DNA from: Channa striata
Taxonomy: Eukaryota > Chordata > Actinopteri > Anabantiformes > Channidae
NCBI GenBank assembly: GCA_033026295.1
Contig: CM065176.1
Location: 6,519,705 to 6,583,704, forward strand
Length of the DNA: 64,000 nucleotides
Direction of reading: 5' to 3'
The position numbers were made by a program, and so were the translations under genes. Under the pieces are notes generated by a model, which was not told the DNA's origin, made no database searches, and saw nothing but the letters and a program-made list of their open reading frames with translations. Positions 21,640-31,895 of this stretch are shown piece by piece; within the stretch, counting starts at the first letter, position 1; the number at the start of each line of letters is the position of its first letter.

Positions 21640-22400
21640 AAACACCGTACTTGATGGACATACTTAATGTTGGCTGCTTATGCATGTCTACTGTGAACCA
21701 AGTAATCTGGAGAAATAAGGATATATTTGTTCAGCGCTTTATAGTTGCATCTCATTGTACAAGTTGTCATTTTGGGGGGACTTTAATTCACCAGGAGGAC
21801 TTTACCATCTATTGTATTGCTCTGTTTAATATTTCAAGTTTATATTTTAAATCATTGATCAATACTACAGCTACAGTCATGCAAAAATATTGACAACTAC
21901 TGGTTACAGATACCTTGGGTGTAATCAGTAAGTGTGAAATAATTTGTAAATAAAAAATGTATTGTTTGTTGATACAGTGTTTTGGGTTCTGTTTTAGACG
22001 AGCTGAGGAAGGTTGAGTATGGATGAGGCCTGATCAGCTGAAACACAATACAGATGAAAAGTTACAGGTAAGTGCAGCACAAAACCTCTCCTCTCTCTTT
22101 TGTGGTGTAGCTGTATTCCTTCTTTCCACTTACTTAAGTCTTTAATTTTTTTCATCACATTTATGTTTTCTGTTTTCCTTAATAAGAGTGTGTGAACTTA
22201 TGCTCATAGTTGTTGACTTTGTGTTTTGGTGCAACTGACTAAAGTGAGAATCGTAGCACCAGACAAAAAAATTTTTTTCTCCTAACTCATTCCAAGTGTC
22301 TGTCTGTGACCTCCAGTCCTGGGATTAAACTTTGGAAATTGATCTGGGGTCCATGTGTTGTCTGTTTATAGGGAGCCAAATAATTCAGTGTGATGTCCCT
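21640..22400. other. Spacer with a partial duplication-S match
   Basis: Positions 21979-22063 repeat the left part of duplication S (see 19804). The rest is AT-rich and shows no gene, RNA or element that I recognise. Confidence 0.4.
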
Positions 22401-22552
22401 GTAGTGGTGAGAAATATTAGTCAGGTGTTTAGGAGCAAACACTCCGTGAGCTTGTTGTTTGTGAAGTTGTAGTGATGCTCTGTGACATATTCGTAGACTA
22501 AGTGTATGTGAAGTTGTGTTTTTCCCTGTTCCATTAGTAAATATAGTGTACG

Positions 22553-23135
22553 GAAGTGCAAAACAGGGCTCGTCCGGGATTTGAACCCGGGACCTCTCGC
22601 ACCCTAAGCGAGAATCATACCCCTAGACCAACGAGCCTTGAGTCGCAGATTTTCACATGTGTTTTTCTTTGGCATCAAGACCGGCGCTCAAACCTTGTCA
22701 GTGGTGATGTGGCAAACTGGGACTCTGCGTCTCATCTTGTCCAATGGCGCCCTCTGCTGGTCCAAATTATGCTTCACCTTTGTTGATTTGGATGAATATG
22801 CTTTGTAGCACACAACTGTAATATATGTGCCAAGTGTTTGTTTAGTTATAAATGACTACCGGGGCGAGATCCCGGGATACCAATTTGGAGGGAGAGCCAT
22901 GCTTCCCATATAACACAGGGATATTACGTACAGGAACGTGCTGGTCTGTCATCAGCCTGAGTGGGATCCTGTATCCTGGACCCTTAAAAATCAAGGACTT
23001 TGGGATGTTGTGCACTTTCTCCACTTCAAATCAGCCATTGGGAAATTGTGGACAAATTGGTGGAAATTTAAAAAGGAAAAATTTGTTTAGTTTACATGGA
23101 GGAGCTGAGACAGGCTCTGGTTGGTTTAGATGATA
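22553..23135. repeat. Segmental duplication P, copy 2 (tRNA-Pro block)
   Basis: Partner of 17185-17790 with the intact tRNA-Pro at its left edge. In this copy the left neighbour (22413-22550) is the right part of duplication S, which suggests the original order S then tRNA then P. Confidence 0.8.
22566..22637 (-). tRNA. tRNA-Pro (AGG)
   Basis: A full 72-nt cloverleaf on the - strand: acceptor GGCTCGT paired with ACGAGCC, the D arm with TGGTCTAGGGGTATG, anticodon stem CTCGC/GCGAG with loop TTAGGGT (anticodon AGG at 22603-22605), and T arm CCGGG-TTCAAAT-CCCGG. The A and B boxes are intact and a TTTT terminator follows directly. It decodes proline codons and looks functional. Confidence 0.95.
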
Positions 23136-23443
23136 CTTTTTGCATTTCTTACTATCCACTGCAGTCTGTTCTTGTCCCATTTGGTGGCTGCTCCAAACCA
23201 GACTGTGATGGAGGGGCAGATGTGTATTTCTAAAGGCAATTTCAAATCACAAGAGCTGCATCCATCTCTTCCAAATCCATGATGCAATGCATCATTTAAC
23301 TCAGTGGTTTAGTGCCCCTTCTCTATATCCCAGTAGAGATATTTGCAAATGCATGGAGTATTTCACCCAATAAATGCAGTTACATGAAGCGTATTTGCAT
23401 AATGTTGGATGAAAAACATCTAAGTTAACCTTTTTTTTGCATA

Positions 23444-23853
23444 CCGTATTTTCCGGACTATAAGCCGCTACTTTTTTCCGACGTTTTGAACCATGCAGCT
23501 TTTACAGAGATGTGGCTTTTCTATGAATTTTTCTGCAGCCCTCAGATGGGCGCTGTAGATGGAAGTCAGTGCAAACAAAAAAGCGCCAGTTTGTATTATT
23601 AGCGCATGCAACCCAAGACGCACAACAGCAAACATCAGCACATTTACTGCCGTGTTACAGGCACCATTCAGGTTCAGGTGTATGAATAAACACTTATGGT
23701 ACAAAATCTTTCTATGTAAATATCTTATTTCTCAGCCTCGATATTGGCGGCTTATAGTCCGATGCGGTTTATATGTGACAAAATATATATTTCTTTTAAA
23801 TTTTAGCGGGTGCGGGTTAAATTTAGGTGCGCTCTATAGTCCAGAATTTACGG
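23444..23853. mobile_element. 410-bp MITE with TA target duplication
   Basis: It starts CCGTATTTTCCGGACTATAAG and ends in the inverse of CCGTAAATTCTGGACTATAGAG, giving ~22-bp terminal inverted repeats. It is flanked by TA on both sides (23442-23443, 23854-23855). The paralogous locus at 2752-2762 reads GCATAGTTAATATTGC with one TA, the empty site. The TA duplication points to Tc1/mariner-type mobilisation. It has no coding capacity. Confidence 0.85.
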
Positions 23854-24093
23854 TAGTTGATATTGCATTAGACACATATGAGCTAGCCAACAGATAGTTT
23901 GGAAATAATTGATGTACACCACAAACAGCTCAAGTTAACACAGTAGCAGGTATTTGTCTGGACAGGCTTAAACAACAGAAAACCAGGTGCGTCTATGGGG
24001 ACATGATGACAGGAATGTTTGGTTTAAATGCTCTGACTTTATGTCAGACTCAAATCTGATTAAGTTAACATCTGTGTTTTTTCCCGCCATCAG

Positions 24094-24173
24094 GCGACTC
24101 TGACGTCAAACTGGACCCAAACACAGCAAACACAAAGTCTGATGAGTCTGAGGATGACACAAAATTAATGAAG
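24094..24173 (+). pseudogene. Duplicated exon of the FIIND-CARD gene
   Basis: An 80-nt copy of the exon at 2979-3058, with intact CAG acceptor and GTGAGA donor and one Ile-to-Val change (DSDVKLDPN). The FIIND and CARD exons that should follow are not present to the right; a LINE begins at about 24555. It is therefore an isolated exon in a partial duplication, unless used by an unseen gene. Confidence 0.7.
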
Positions 24174-24323
24174 GTGAGAGAAAAACCACTGTGTCCCGAT
24201 AATACAGCCAGATTTACAGTAATGAACAGAGGTCTCCCTGTGTGTTCTACCCCCGTCTCTTTGGAACCAGTGGAGAGGTCCTCAGTGTAGTGACTGATTT
24301 ATAGACTAAGTGTAAATTTGTAA

Positions 24324-24560
24324 ACACATTCTCCGGCTCCAACAGCGGGCTCGTCAGAGAATTGAACCCTGGACTTTGTTCGTCTGCCATCAGTCAGGAG
24401 CTGGGCTCAAACCTGGTCATGTGGTGATGGTGATGTGGTGATGTGTCCAATGTCGCCCTCTGCCGGTCCGATTTGTACTTCATCTTAGTGGATTCAGATG
24501 AATTTAATGAGTTAAAGGTTCTTCGTAGTAGTAGCCTCCATTCTTTCCACTGTCGGTAGC
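24324..24560. repeat. Segmental duplication R, copy 1, with a tRNA-Pro relic
   Basis: It matches 25467-25696 (ACACATTCTCCGGCTCCAAC through TTTCCACTGTCGGTAG). On the - strand, about 24346-24375 reads CAGGGTTCAATTCTCTGACGAGCCC, the T arm and acceptor end of a decayed tRNA-Pro; the rest of the cloverleaf is not recognisable. Confidence 0.7.
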
Positions 24561-25262
24561 CTTTGACACTGTAAACCACCAGATCCTCCTGAATACAGTC
24601 TCTGACTTGGGTGTCTCTGAACCAGCTCTAGCCTGGTTTCGGTGCTACTTGTCTGGGCAAACCTACAATGTATCCTGGCAGGGGCGTGATTCTAAATCTC
24701 ATAACCTCTCCACTGGTGTACCCCAGGGCTCTGTTCTTGGTCCTCTTCTTTTTTCCATCTATACTTCTTCCCTGGGCTCTATCATCCATTCACATGGCTT
24801 TTCATATCACTTTTCATATCACTACTCTTCCTGTCCTTTCCGCCAGATGACTCCGCTGTCTCGACACGCATCTCTGCCTGTATCTCTGACATCTCTGCCT
24901 GGATGAGAGAAAGACATCTTTAGCTCAACATCTCCAAGACTGAGGTTCTAGTCTTCCCAGCCAAGCTGTTGACGCAGCACAACATCAGCATCAACATTGG
25001 ATCCAAAGTGATTGTTCCTGCTAAGTCGGCCAGAAATCTGGGGGTCATCATTGACGATCAACTTACCTTCACGGAACACATCGCCTCAATCTCTAGGTCG
25101 TGTAGATTTGCTCTCTACAATATCAGCAAGATCAGACCCTACCTCTGTGAGTACACAACTCAACTCATCGGGCAGGCATTTATGATATCTCGTCTAGATT
25201 ATTGCAACGCGCTGCTGATGGGGTTACCGGCATCACGACCAAACCCCTGCAGACGATCAAAG
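24555..25262 (+). mobile_element. L2/CR1-like LINE reverse-transcriptase fragment
   Basis: + strand RT blocks: FDTVNHQILLNTVSDLGVS, ALAWFRCYLSGQTYNVSWQG, LSTGVPQGSVLGPLLFSIYT, then ISACISDISAWMRE, ARNLGVIIDDQLTFTEHI and ISRLDYCNALLMGLPAS. The catalytic Y-A-D-D block expected after FSYH is missing and FSYH is repeated there. Frame breaks occur, so it is inactive. The 5' part and 3' tail are absent. Confidence 0.85.
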
Positions 25263-25466
25263 TGTGGCCACAGATGAAACACAGATGCATACGTTTTAGA
25301 TTTTGGCATTTGGTTTGTGTGTCTGAATGTTAACAGTATTGATGAGACTGAAGACACACTGAGGAAATGTGACTACAGATGAGCCCTGAACACACAGTGA
25401 TTTTCGTCTCTCTTGTTTTCCTATTGAAGTATAGCTACAGTCTATTAAAAGTCTGCTAACAATAAC

Positions 25467-25696
25467 AACACATTCTCCGGCTCCAACAGCGGGCTCGTCA
25501 GAGAATTGAACCCTGGACTTTGTTCGTCTGCCATCAGTCAGGAGCTGGGCTCAAACCTTGTCAGGTGATGTGGTGATGTGTCCAATGTCGTCCTCTGCCG
25601 GTCCGAATTGTACTTCACCTTTGTGCATTTAGATGAATTCAGTGAGTTAGAGGTTCTTGGTAGCAGTAGCCTCCATTCTTTTCCACTGTCGGTAGT
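25467..25696. repeat. Segmental duplication R, copy 2, with a tRNA-Pro relic
   Basis: Partner of 24324-24560. The tRNA-like T arm and acceptor end lie at about 25490-25518 on the - strand. A complete tRNA-Pro lies 200 bp to the right. Confidence 0.7.
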
Positions 25697-25891
25697 CACT
25701 GTTGTTTGATCCTGTGAATGTGATTTCTCATTCTCTGCTGAAAATCATTTACTATCAGTTCCAGGTTTCACCTGTGCGTCAGTGACAGCTCAGATTTCAG
25801 TAAAGAGCCTCGAACATCCAGTAACCGGCTTGAGGTTCATTAGTTTCCAGCCTTGTGCTTGTACAGAACTTTACCGACACTTAAAAGACTC

Positions 25892-25963
25892 GGGCTCGTC
25901 CGGGATTTGAACCCGGGACCTCTCGCACCCAAAGCGAGAATCATACCCCTAGACCAACGAGCC
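25892..25963 (-). tRNA. tRNA-Pro (TGG)
   Basis: An intact 72-nt cloverleaf on the - strand, differing from the copy at 22566 by one base in the anticodon loop (TTTGGGT), giving anticodon TGG (25929-25931). All stems pair. A TTTT terminator lies about 10 nt downstream on the transcript strand. Confidence 0.95.
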
Positions 25964-26232
25964 CGCACTGGAAAGACAATGTGAACATCTCGCCACATCG
26001 ATGAAGTGACGTGTTGGAGTTATTCCACAGTTATTCCACACTCGCCTGCTCCTGAAGATTTTCTTCCGTTAAAATGAGGCTGTATGTCCCAAGTGCACTG
26101 CGGAGGTTTTTTCCTCAGCGTGTCAGTGCTTAGATGCATGTGTCTCTTTAAAATACACAAACAAATAAAATTAATATTTGCTAAATACCTGGATACTCTG
26201 GCTGTTTTATGTATTATGTTTATCTGTACTTA

Positions 26233-26308
26233 CAGAAGCCACTGAGGAGATGATCAAGATGGCCCAGTCAGGCAACCTCTGGTGCTGCTGGTATGTCCAC
26301 ATCAGTTC
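26233..26308 (+). other. Possible small exon shared with 6434-6478
   Basis: CTTACAG precedes a short frame, ATEEMIKMAQSGNLWCCW, which ends at a GTATGT donor. The last 40 bp recur at 6434-6478. I do not recognise the peptide. It could be a displaced exon of the duplicated immune locus or non-coding. Confidence 0.3.
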
Positions 26309-26506
26309 AAGTTGTTTTTGTTTCAAGGAATCTTTACTGATGAAAAATCATTGGATTCTGTTTTTAAGTTGAGAATAAAGCAGCACTCTTAAAGTGACCA
26401 AGATAAGTAACAGTCTTTCACCGTTTACTGTAACATGTTCTTGAATTCATTCATGGTGTGAGGCCCCTCCTCTTCCCGTCATGTGAAACTTTCATCCTGT
26501 CCTCTC

Positions 26507-26740
26507 GGGAGACTGTGGCGCAGTTGGTAGCGTGTCCACTAATTCTACAGTTGTTGGTTCAATCCCAAGTGTCCTTGAGCAAGACACTGAACCCTGCTTA
26601 GTTGCTTCTGGTGAGCATCAGCCGGTACCTCCTCCATCAGTGGATGACTGTGAGTGTGAATGGGTGATAAGCAGTGTGAAGCACTTTGAGTACCAACAGG
26701 TAGAAAAGTGCTACATAAGTGGCATTTTACCATGTTTAAT
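26507..26740 (+). mobile_element. tRNA-derived SINE
   Basis: GACTGTGGCGCAGTTGGTAG (A box) and GTTGGTTCAATCCC (B box) are followed by the CTTGAGCAAGACACTGAACC core. The 3' end, AAGTGCTACATAAGTGGCATTTTACC, resembles LINE-derived SINE tails. Same family as 3205-3432. Confidence 0.8.
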
Positions 26741-26744
26741 AACA

Positions 26745-27250
26745 TACATCTAAAATTGCTTGTATTAATATATCAGCTTTATGTTTCATAGTTTGCTTGA
26801 AGTTTTCTGACTCACTTCCATTATTATTGTACAGCAACACAGAGCTTGGCTGCTCCCAGCAGCTGCTGTAACGTGTTATAGAGTGTATATAGTATTGGTA
26901 TATGTATAAGTAAAATGTATATTATAAGCATAAGTTTTGCTGCCCAGACACAATTCAGATAAAAATGCCCTAAATGTTCATTATAGGGTTCATACTGGTT
27001 CCAATGACATGCAACATTACTTTCATTTTTTATTTATTGTTTCATTTGTTCATTTAAAAGATGGGAACCACAAATAGTAAACTTGTGAATTTCATAGAAA
27101 AAAACAAATTCTGTCTTTTTGGATGTTTTTATTAAACTTTCTGTTGCTGTGACTAAACTGATTTGTCGGTTTCTGTTGATATATTTGTTGTATTAATAAA
27201 AAAGGCACAATGTTCATAGATGTCCCAATACAAGTAACAAAAGGCGGTTG
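26745..27250. other. Spacer right of the SINE
   Basis: About 500 bp of AT-rich sequence. I see no gene or element. On the - strand it lies 3' of the IGHV relic, but no recombination signal (CACAGTG with a 23-bp spacer and A-rich nonamer) is recognisable. Confidence 0.4.
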
Positions 27251-27253
27251 GAC

Positions 27254-27656
27254 AGTCTCAGATCCACCAGACACCAGACAATGCTTGCGTAAGTGATTCC
27301 ACTGGAATCAGAGAAGCTGCTTTTAATCCATTCGACTCCTTTTCCTGCTGGTTGTCATATCCAGCTCATAGCACAGCAGCTAAATGTGAAACCAGATCGT
27401 CTACAGGACAAACTCAGAGTCTCCTCAGGCTTTTTCACTACTGTACAGGGAGGAACTGACTCCATACTCTCACCTGTACAACCTGATAAGACGAAAGGCA
27501 CAAAAAAGCGTGCATAAGGTCACCTGAGAAATGTTGTGGTGTCAGTGCATGACCATCAGATGATCTTTTTAAGCAAAATAAGATACAGGAGGAATCAGCA
27601 GAACTCATAGGTGAGAGAGAGAGAACAAGCAGCAGAAGAGCGAGTGTGTGGATCAT
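27254..27656 (-). pseudogene. Immunoglobulin heavy-chain V segment (IGHV) pseudogene
   Basis: On the - strand, ATG at 27656-27654 opens a 46-nt leader exon (MIHTLALLLLVLSLS), the usual L1 length. Its splice donor reads CT at 27610-27609 where GT is expected. After an intron of about 125 nt, the V exon starts at 27482 behind CTTATCAG and reads ESMESVPPCTVVKKPEETLS, then LSCRRSGFTFSCCAMSWI, QPAGKGVEWI and DSSGITYAS. These are framework 1, CDR1, framework 2 and CDR2 of a teleost VH. The first Cys (27405-27403) and the Trp are kept. TGA at 27357-27355 replaces the Arg of W-I-R-Q, and the match stops after CDR2, so framework 3 with the second Cys and the recombination signal are missing. It is dead on three counts. 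No other V, D, J or constant exon was found in the window. Confidence 0.85.
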
Positions 27657-27738
27657 CCTGATGCTCCACACACAGTGTAAGAGCAGGACAGAAGGACAGA
27701 CGGACAATGTCCACGCTGAACATTTGTATCAGGATTTG

Positions 27739-27746
27739 ATGCAAAG
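27739..27746 (-). promoter_or_regulatory. Near-octamer upstream of the IGHV relic
   Basis: ATGCAAAG on the + strand matches the immunoglobulin octamer ATGCAAAT at 7 of 8 bases. It sits about 85 bp upstream of the relic's leader ATG, the normal place for the Oct site in V promoters. Confidence 0.5.
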
Positions 27747-27749
27747 GGA

Positions 27750-28380
27750 CGGGCAGTTTGTTTTAACTTGCTTGAGCCATATTGATTAATGTGGGTTTTG
27801 ATGATTTATATTAACCTAAATTGTAAAGTTACCTTATGACTTGCTACAGGACTGAACAGTGAAGAGGACACTCACGTTTGTGTAAATAACACTGATTCTC
27901 TGAAAATGTTGATGGTTTTATAATATAAGTCAAATTCAATTTAAAAAAAGCAGAGCATGAACAGAATTTACTTCTGAATTGAATGACAAACTAAGAAAAT
28001 GTGAGTTTAGTTTTAAGATTTTCTTATTTAGTGAACACATTTTGAAATTTAAAGCAAAAAATGTGATTACTTCAGTGCATATTATTAACAATACATCCAG
28101 TTTCATTAGCACAATTTCAGGACTACACAGTATATTTTTTTCAGTTAACTGCAATTATTTCTGAGGCCCCCTGTTCTAGTGTTTTCATGTGACAAGTGTT
28201 TAGACATTAAAACCTCCTTAAAATGAGAATTTATGGCACAACATTTATATTATAATACAAAAGTACTACGGATACACCCTGTTCTCCTTCCCAAGGCGTC
28301 AAAAACGGCCGCTTACTTACTTGATGTTATCTGGCTAGACCTGGCTCCTAACATGTGTAATGATACACTGCACGGGTCCA
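27750..28380. other. AT-rich spacer
   Basis: I see no gene, RNA gene or known element between the IGHV promoter relic and the tRNA-Pro at 28386. Confidence 0.4.
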
Positions 28381-28385
28381 AAACT

Positions 28386-28457
28386 GGGCTCGTCCGGGAT
28401 TTGAACCCGGGACCTCTCGCACCCAAAGCGAGAATCATACCCCTAGACCAACGAGCC
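28386..28457 (-). tRNA. tRNA-Pro (TGG)
   Basis: An intact 72-nt tRNA identical to the one at 25892, with anticodon TGG at 28423-28425. A TTTT terminator follows (CCAAAAC on the + strand). The flanks differ from those of the other copies, so it is an independent or older locus. Confidence 0.95.
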
Positions 28458-28986
28458 TACGCTGGGCACAATGTCGTCATATGGACATCTGAACATCTGA
28501 TGACGTCACTAGTTGGAGGCTTTGGTACGTGGGTTCACGAGACCTGCTGCTGGTCAACAGGTGGAAACAGTTATTCCACAAATTCACTACCTACTATTAC
28601 CGATCTTAGGAACCGAACAGATTTGATAGCAACACTAACAGTCTATGATTATGTAGCAGGACTAAGTTTCACAGCCTAAACGTTTTCAATCAACCTAAAG
28701 CCAAGTGAGTAGAGTACCGTTACACCTCCACCGCCATCCAGTAAATCGATATTTTACGTTTTTAAATCTGCTTTAACATTACGTGTCTGTTTATTTTAGC
28801 TTTTTCTTTTAGTCAGACAGTCTAATGCATCGTCATCAGCTGCCTGCAAGCCACCGCTCAGGTCAAACGTAACCCTGTGTTACCCTGGCCACAACCCACG
28901 TGACTAGTTAGCCGCATGCTGGAGTTAGCTTTCGGCTAGTTTACGGCACCTGCAAAACCACCGGGATTTGTTAGTACATTCACCAA
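28458..28986. promoter_or_regulatory. setd6: Upstream region of setd6
   Basis: Sequence between tRNA-Pro and the setd6 ATG, presumably holding its promoter and 5' UTR. I see no TATA box. CpGs are moderately frequent near 28860-28990. Confidence 0.35.
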
Positions 28987-31569
28987 ATGGCAACAGAGGC
29001 GAAACGAGCCAAGGTTAAAGATTTGATTGAACAAGATAAACATGACAAACCATGTTGTGTGTGTGTGTGTTTATACAGCGGGATAACGCTAACGTCTATA
29101 ATGTGTGGGCTAACTAGCCATGCCTAGTGTAGTGCATGTCAATTTAGGCTTTAGCTTTAACTTCAGCTAAGCTAAAGTAAAAATAAATAAACAAGTTATG
29201 ACGAACTCCTGTAACTCCACAGGGCTTAGATCATTCTGTCCTTCACAGTTGTATCTCTATATTTAACTACTTTGGGCTGTTCATGTGTGTGACCCGGTTG
29301 CTAACAGGTAGACGACGACTCGGAGCTTAGTCCCCTGCAGAACTTTCTACTATGGTGCAACCAAGCGGGTGTAGTACTCAGCACTAAGGTATGTCGTCTG
29401 TTCCCACACACACACACACGCTTCCACTGGACTTGTTGAAGGAACCAGTCTGTCATATTATTTTGCGACAGGTTGATTTTTCATCATTTTTCACGTTTCT
29501 CAATACTGTCCTCTTCTTCTATTTTGCTAAACTGCTTCCATCCTCTCACGCCAAAGAGGTTTAGTAGTGGATGTGTGTGTCTCTGCAGGTGTGTGTGAGT
29601 AAAGAGAGAACCGTAGCAGAGTATGGCATGCTGGCTAAGGACAACATAGAGGAGGGGGAAGTTTTATTCACCATCCCCAGATCAGCAATTCTTCACCAGG
29701 GAACCACCAGGGTCTCTGCCCTGCTGAAGGAAGGTGATGGTCACAAATACAAAGACATTTTTCCATGGTTAGAGGTGCACAAATCATCAGATTGTAGCTC
29801 CTTTTTCCTTTTTCTTTTCCTCCACCAGAGAAATTATTACTGGAGAGCTCGTCTGGCTGGGTTCCCCTGCTGCTGGCTCTTCTGCACGAGTATACGTCCT
29901 CAGAGACCCACTGGAAACCCTATCTCTCGTTGTGGACCAACTTCAAGACATTGGACCACCCCATGTTCTGGTAAGAAACAGCTTTCAGTCAATGTCCACA
30001 TTTCACCCCAGAGATAACCTCTCTTGTCCTGACTTTGGTGATTAGTTTTCTTTACAGTAATTTACAGTTATGTGTTCAGGTCCAAAGAGGAGAGAGATGA
30101 ACTGTTGAGGGGAACCGGTATCCCAGAGGCAGTTGACAGAGACTTGGCTAACATTCAGAAGGAATACACACAGATAGTCCTGCCCTTCATCATCAGGCAT
30201 CCCGACCTTTGGGACCCAGACACACACACACTGGAGTTGTACACACAGCTGGTGGCATTTGTCATGGCTTACAGGTACAGCACATTATACTAGAAAAAAT
30301 GAAGTAACTCCCTCTCTTTTGTCATTGACCTCTGAAGTAACCTCAGTGATTTTTGTTGTCCACCATCGATCTTCTCTCTGTAGTTTTCAAGAGCCGCAGG
30401 AAGAGGATGACGATGAAGATGATGAGGAGGAGGAGAAGCAGGCTGCCAACCCACCCATGATGGTTCCAGTGGCCGACATGCTTAACCATGTGTCAAATCA
30501 TAACGCTAATCTGGAGTTCACACCAGTGAGGAGATGTCTTGAAGAAATATAGTTTAGAGAAAAACTTTTTATTTCTAAATGTATCATTATTAACAGTTCC
30601 CATACAGAAACTAATACCAACAATGATTTTCTCTGTCTATCTCAGACCGGAGTTTGTTAATCACCTTTTGTCTGAAAGACAAAAACAGCTAGACACACCT
30701 ATCCATGTGCTCCATTTTCCCTTAGGACAGTTTGAAGATGGTTTGCGTGCGGCCCATTCACAAAGGCGAGGAGGTCTTTAATACCTACGGGCAGATGGAC
30801 AATGGGCAGCTGCTGCACATGTATGGTTTCACAGAGCCATATCCAAGCAACAGTAATGACACTGTTGACATCCCAATCAGCAACCTCTACAAAGCCATCA
30901 TGCAAGGTGATTGACAAGGCTGCCTGACTATTCATTGAAAGTTGAGGGAAATAAATTTTCCCGGCAGAATCAACTGATGACTATCAGTATTCAAAAATAC
31001 TTTACCCTTTGCTTTGTAGATAATCAGTATGATTTGGACCAGAAGCTGGTGGAGGAGAAATGGGAGATGCTTTGTCAGATGATAAAAGACAAAGGGGCAT
31101 TTGTCTTTGGTAAACACGGCTGCCTTACAGACACAGAGCTTCACACTTTCCTCAAGGTGAGAGTACATACAACATTTGAGCATTGTGGTTATTGGACACT
31201 GGTAACTCTAGCTTTGTCTATCATAAGGTGCTGTGCATGTCAAAGGAAGAGTTCTCAGAGTTAAAAGAAAATGAAGGTTGGGAAGAAGATGATGACGATG
31301 AAGAGAAGATATCCATGGCCCTCTCTTATGAGGGTCTCCCTGAAATAAAGGCTCCATGGAAAAGAATAATCCACGAAGCAGCACATCTGACCCTGAGGTC
31401 CTACAGAGGCTGGCAGGAGGAGGGTTTGGACAGAGACAAGGGGCTGATGGAAGATAAGGCAGCATTTGCAAAACTGAGCAGACGGGAGCAGAATGCACTG
31501 CAGGTACGATATGGGCAGAAGATCATCCTATGCAGATTGATGGAGGTCACCCTGGGACACGGACCATGA
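28987..31569 (+). CDS. setd6: setd6: N-lysine methyltransferase
   Basis: Nine coding exons join in frame: 28987-29013, 29308-29388, 29589-29733, 29829-29970, 30080-30274, 30384-30525, 30726-30906, 31020-31156 and 31228-31569, giving 463 residues (human about 473). The ATG opens MATEAKRAK, matching the family start. SET-domain motifs are NHVSNHNANLE (from residue 231) and KGEEVFNTYGQ (N263); they bind S-adenosylmethionine and the substrate lysine. The C-terminal third is the Rubisco-LSMT-like substrate-binding region ending ALQVRYGQKII. An acidic insert (EEDDDEDDEEEEK) lies in exon 6. The known role is monomethylation of RELA and other nuclear proteins. After NTYGQM the sequence reads D-N-G-Q-L, where I recall N-W-Q-L in relatives. 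It lies tail-to-tail with cnot1, as in other vertebrates. No lesions were seen. Confidence 0.95.
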
Positions 31570-31621
31570 TGGGAGCTTAACCTTCTCCAGAGGAAGACTG
31601 AAATTGTTTTCTAAAATTGTC

Positions 31622-31627
31622 AATAAA
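31622..31627 (+). terminator. setd6: Poly(A) signal of setd6
   Basis: A canonical AATAAA lies 53 nt after the stop codon. Confidence 0.75.
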
Positions 31628-31889
31628 ATTTCCTACAGTTTTGTATTCCTGTTCCCAACATGTGCTGTCATCTGTACATAAAACAAGGGTAATTGCGCAT
31701 GTTTACACATTTTCACGTCCACTGGAGCTGTTGCAAACACTCCTTGTTGAGGTTCTGAAGATCAGTCACAAAATCCTGGTGAAGTGTAAAGTTAAATTCT
31801 AAACTCTAAAACCCCCTTTAAACACCCGTTATATTAACACAGTTGTGCCAAAATTCTGAAATAAGGCAGATGCATTGCAGTTTGAATGC

Positions 31890-31895
31890 TTTATT
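31890..31895 (-). terminator. cnot1: Poly(A) signal of cnot1
   Basis: TTTATT on the + strand reads AATAAA on the cnot1 strand, about 830 nt past its stop. Only about 260 bp separate it from the setd6 signal on the other strand. Confidence 0.6.

Larger units (their letters stand above)
23217..24300. repeat. Segmental duplication Q, copy 2 (partner 2040-3203)
   Basis: It carries the same blocks as 2040-3203, including the FIIND-gene exon at 24094-24173, but lacks the hAT insertion and the SINE. It has its own 410-bp insertion at 23444-23853. Confidence 0.85.

Noticed and set aside
27438..27707. An apparent small secreted peptide with a hydrophobic start
   Set aside because: The hydrophobic start is the leader exon of the IGHV relic read through into its intron.
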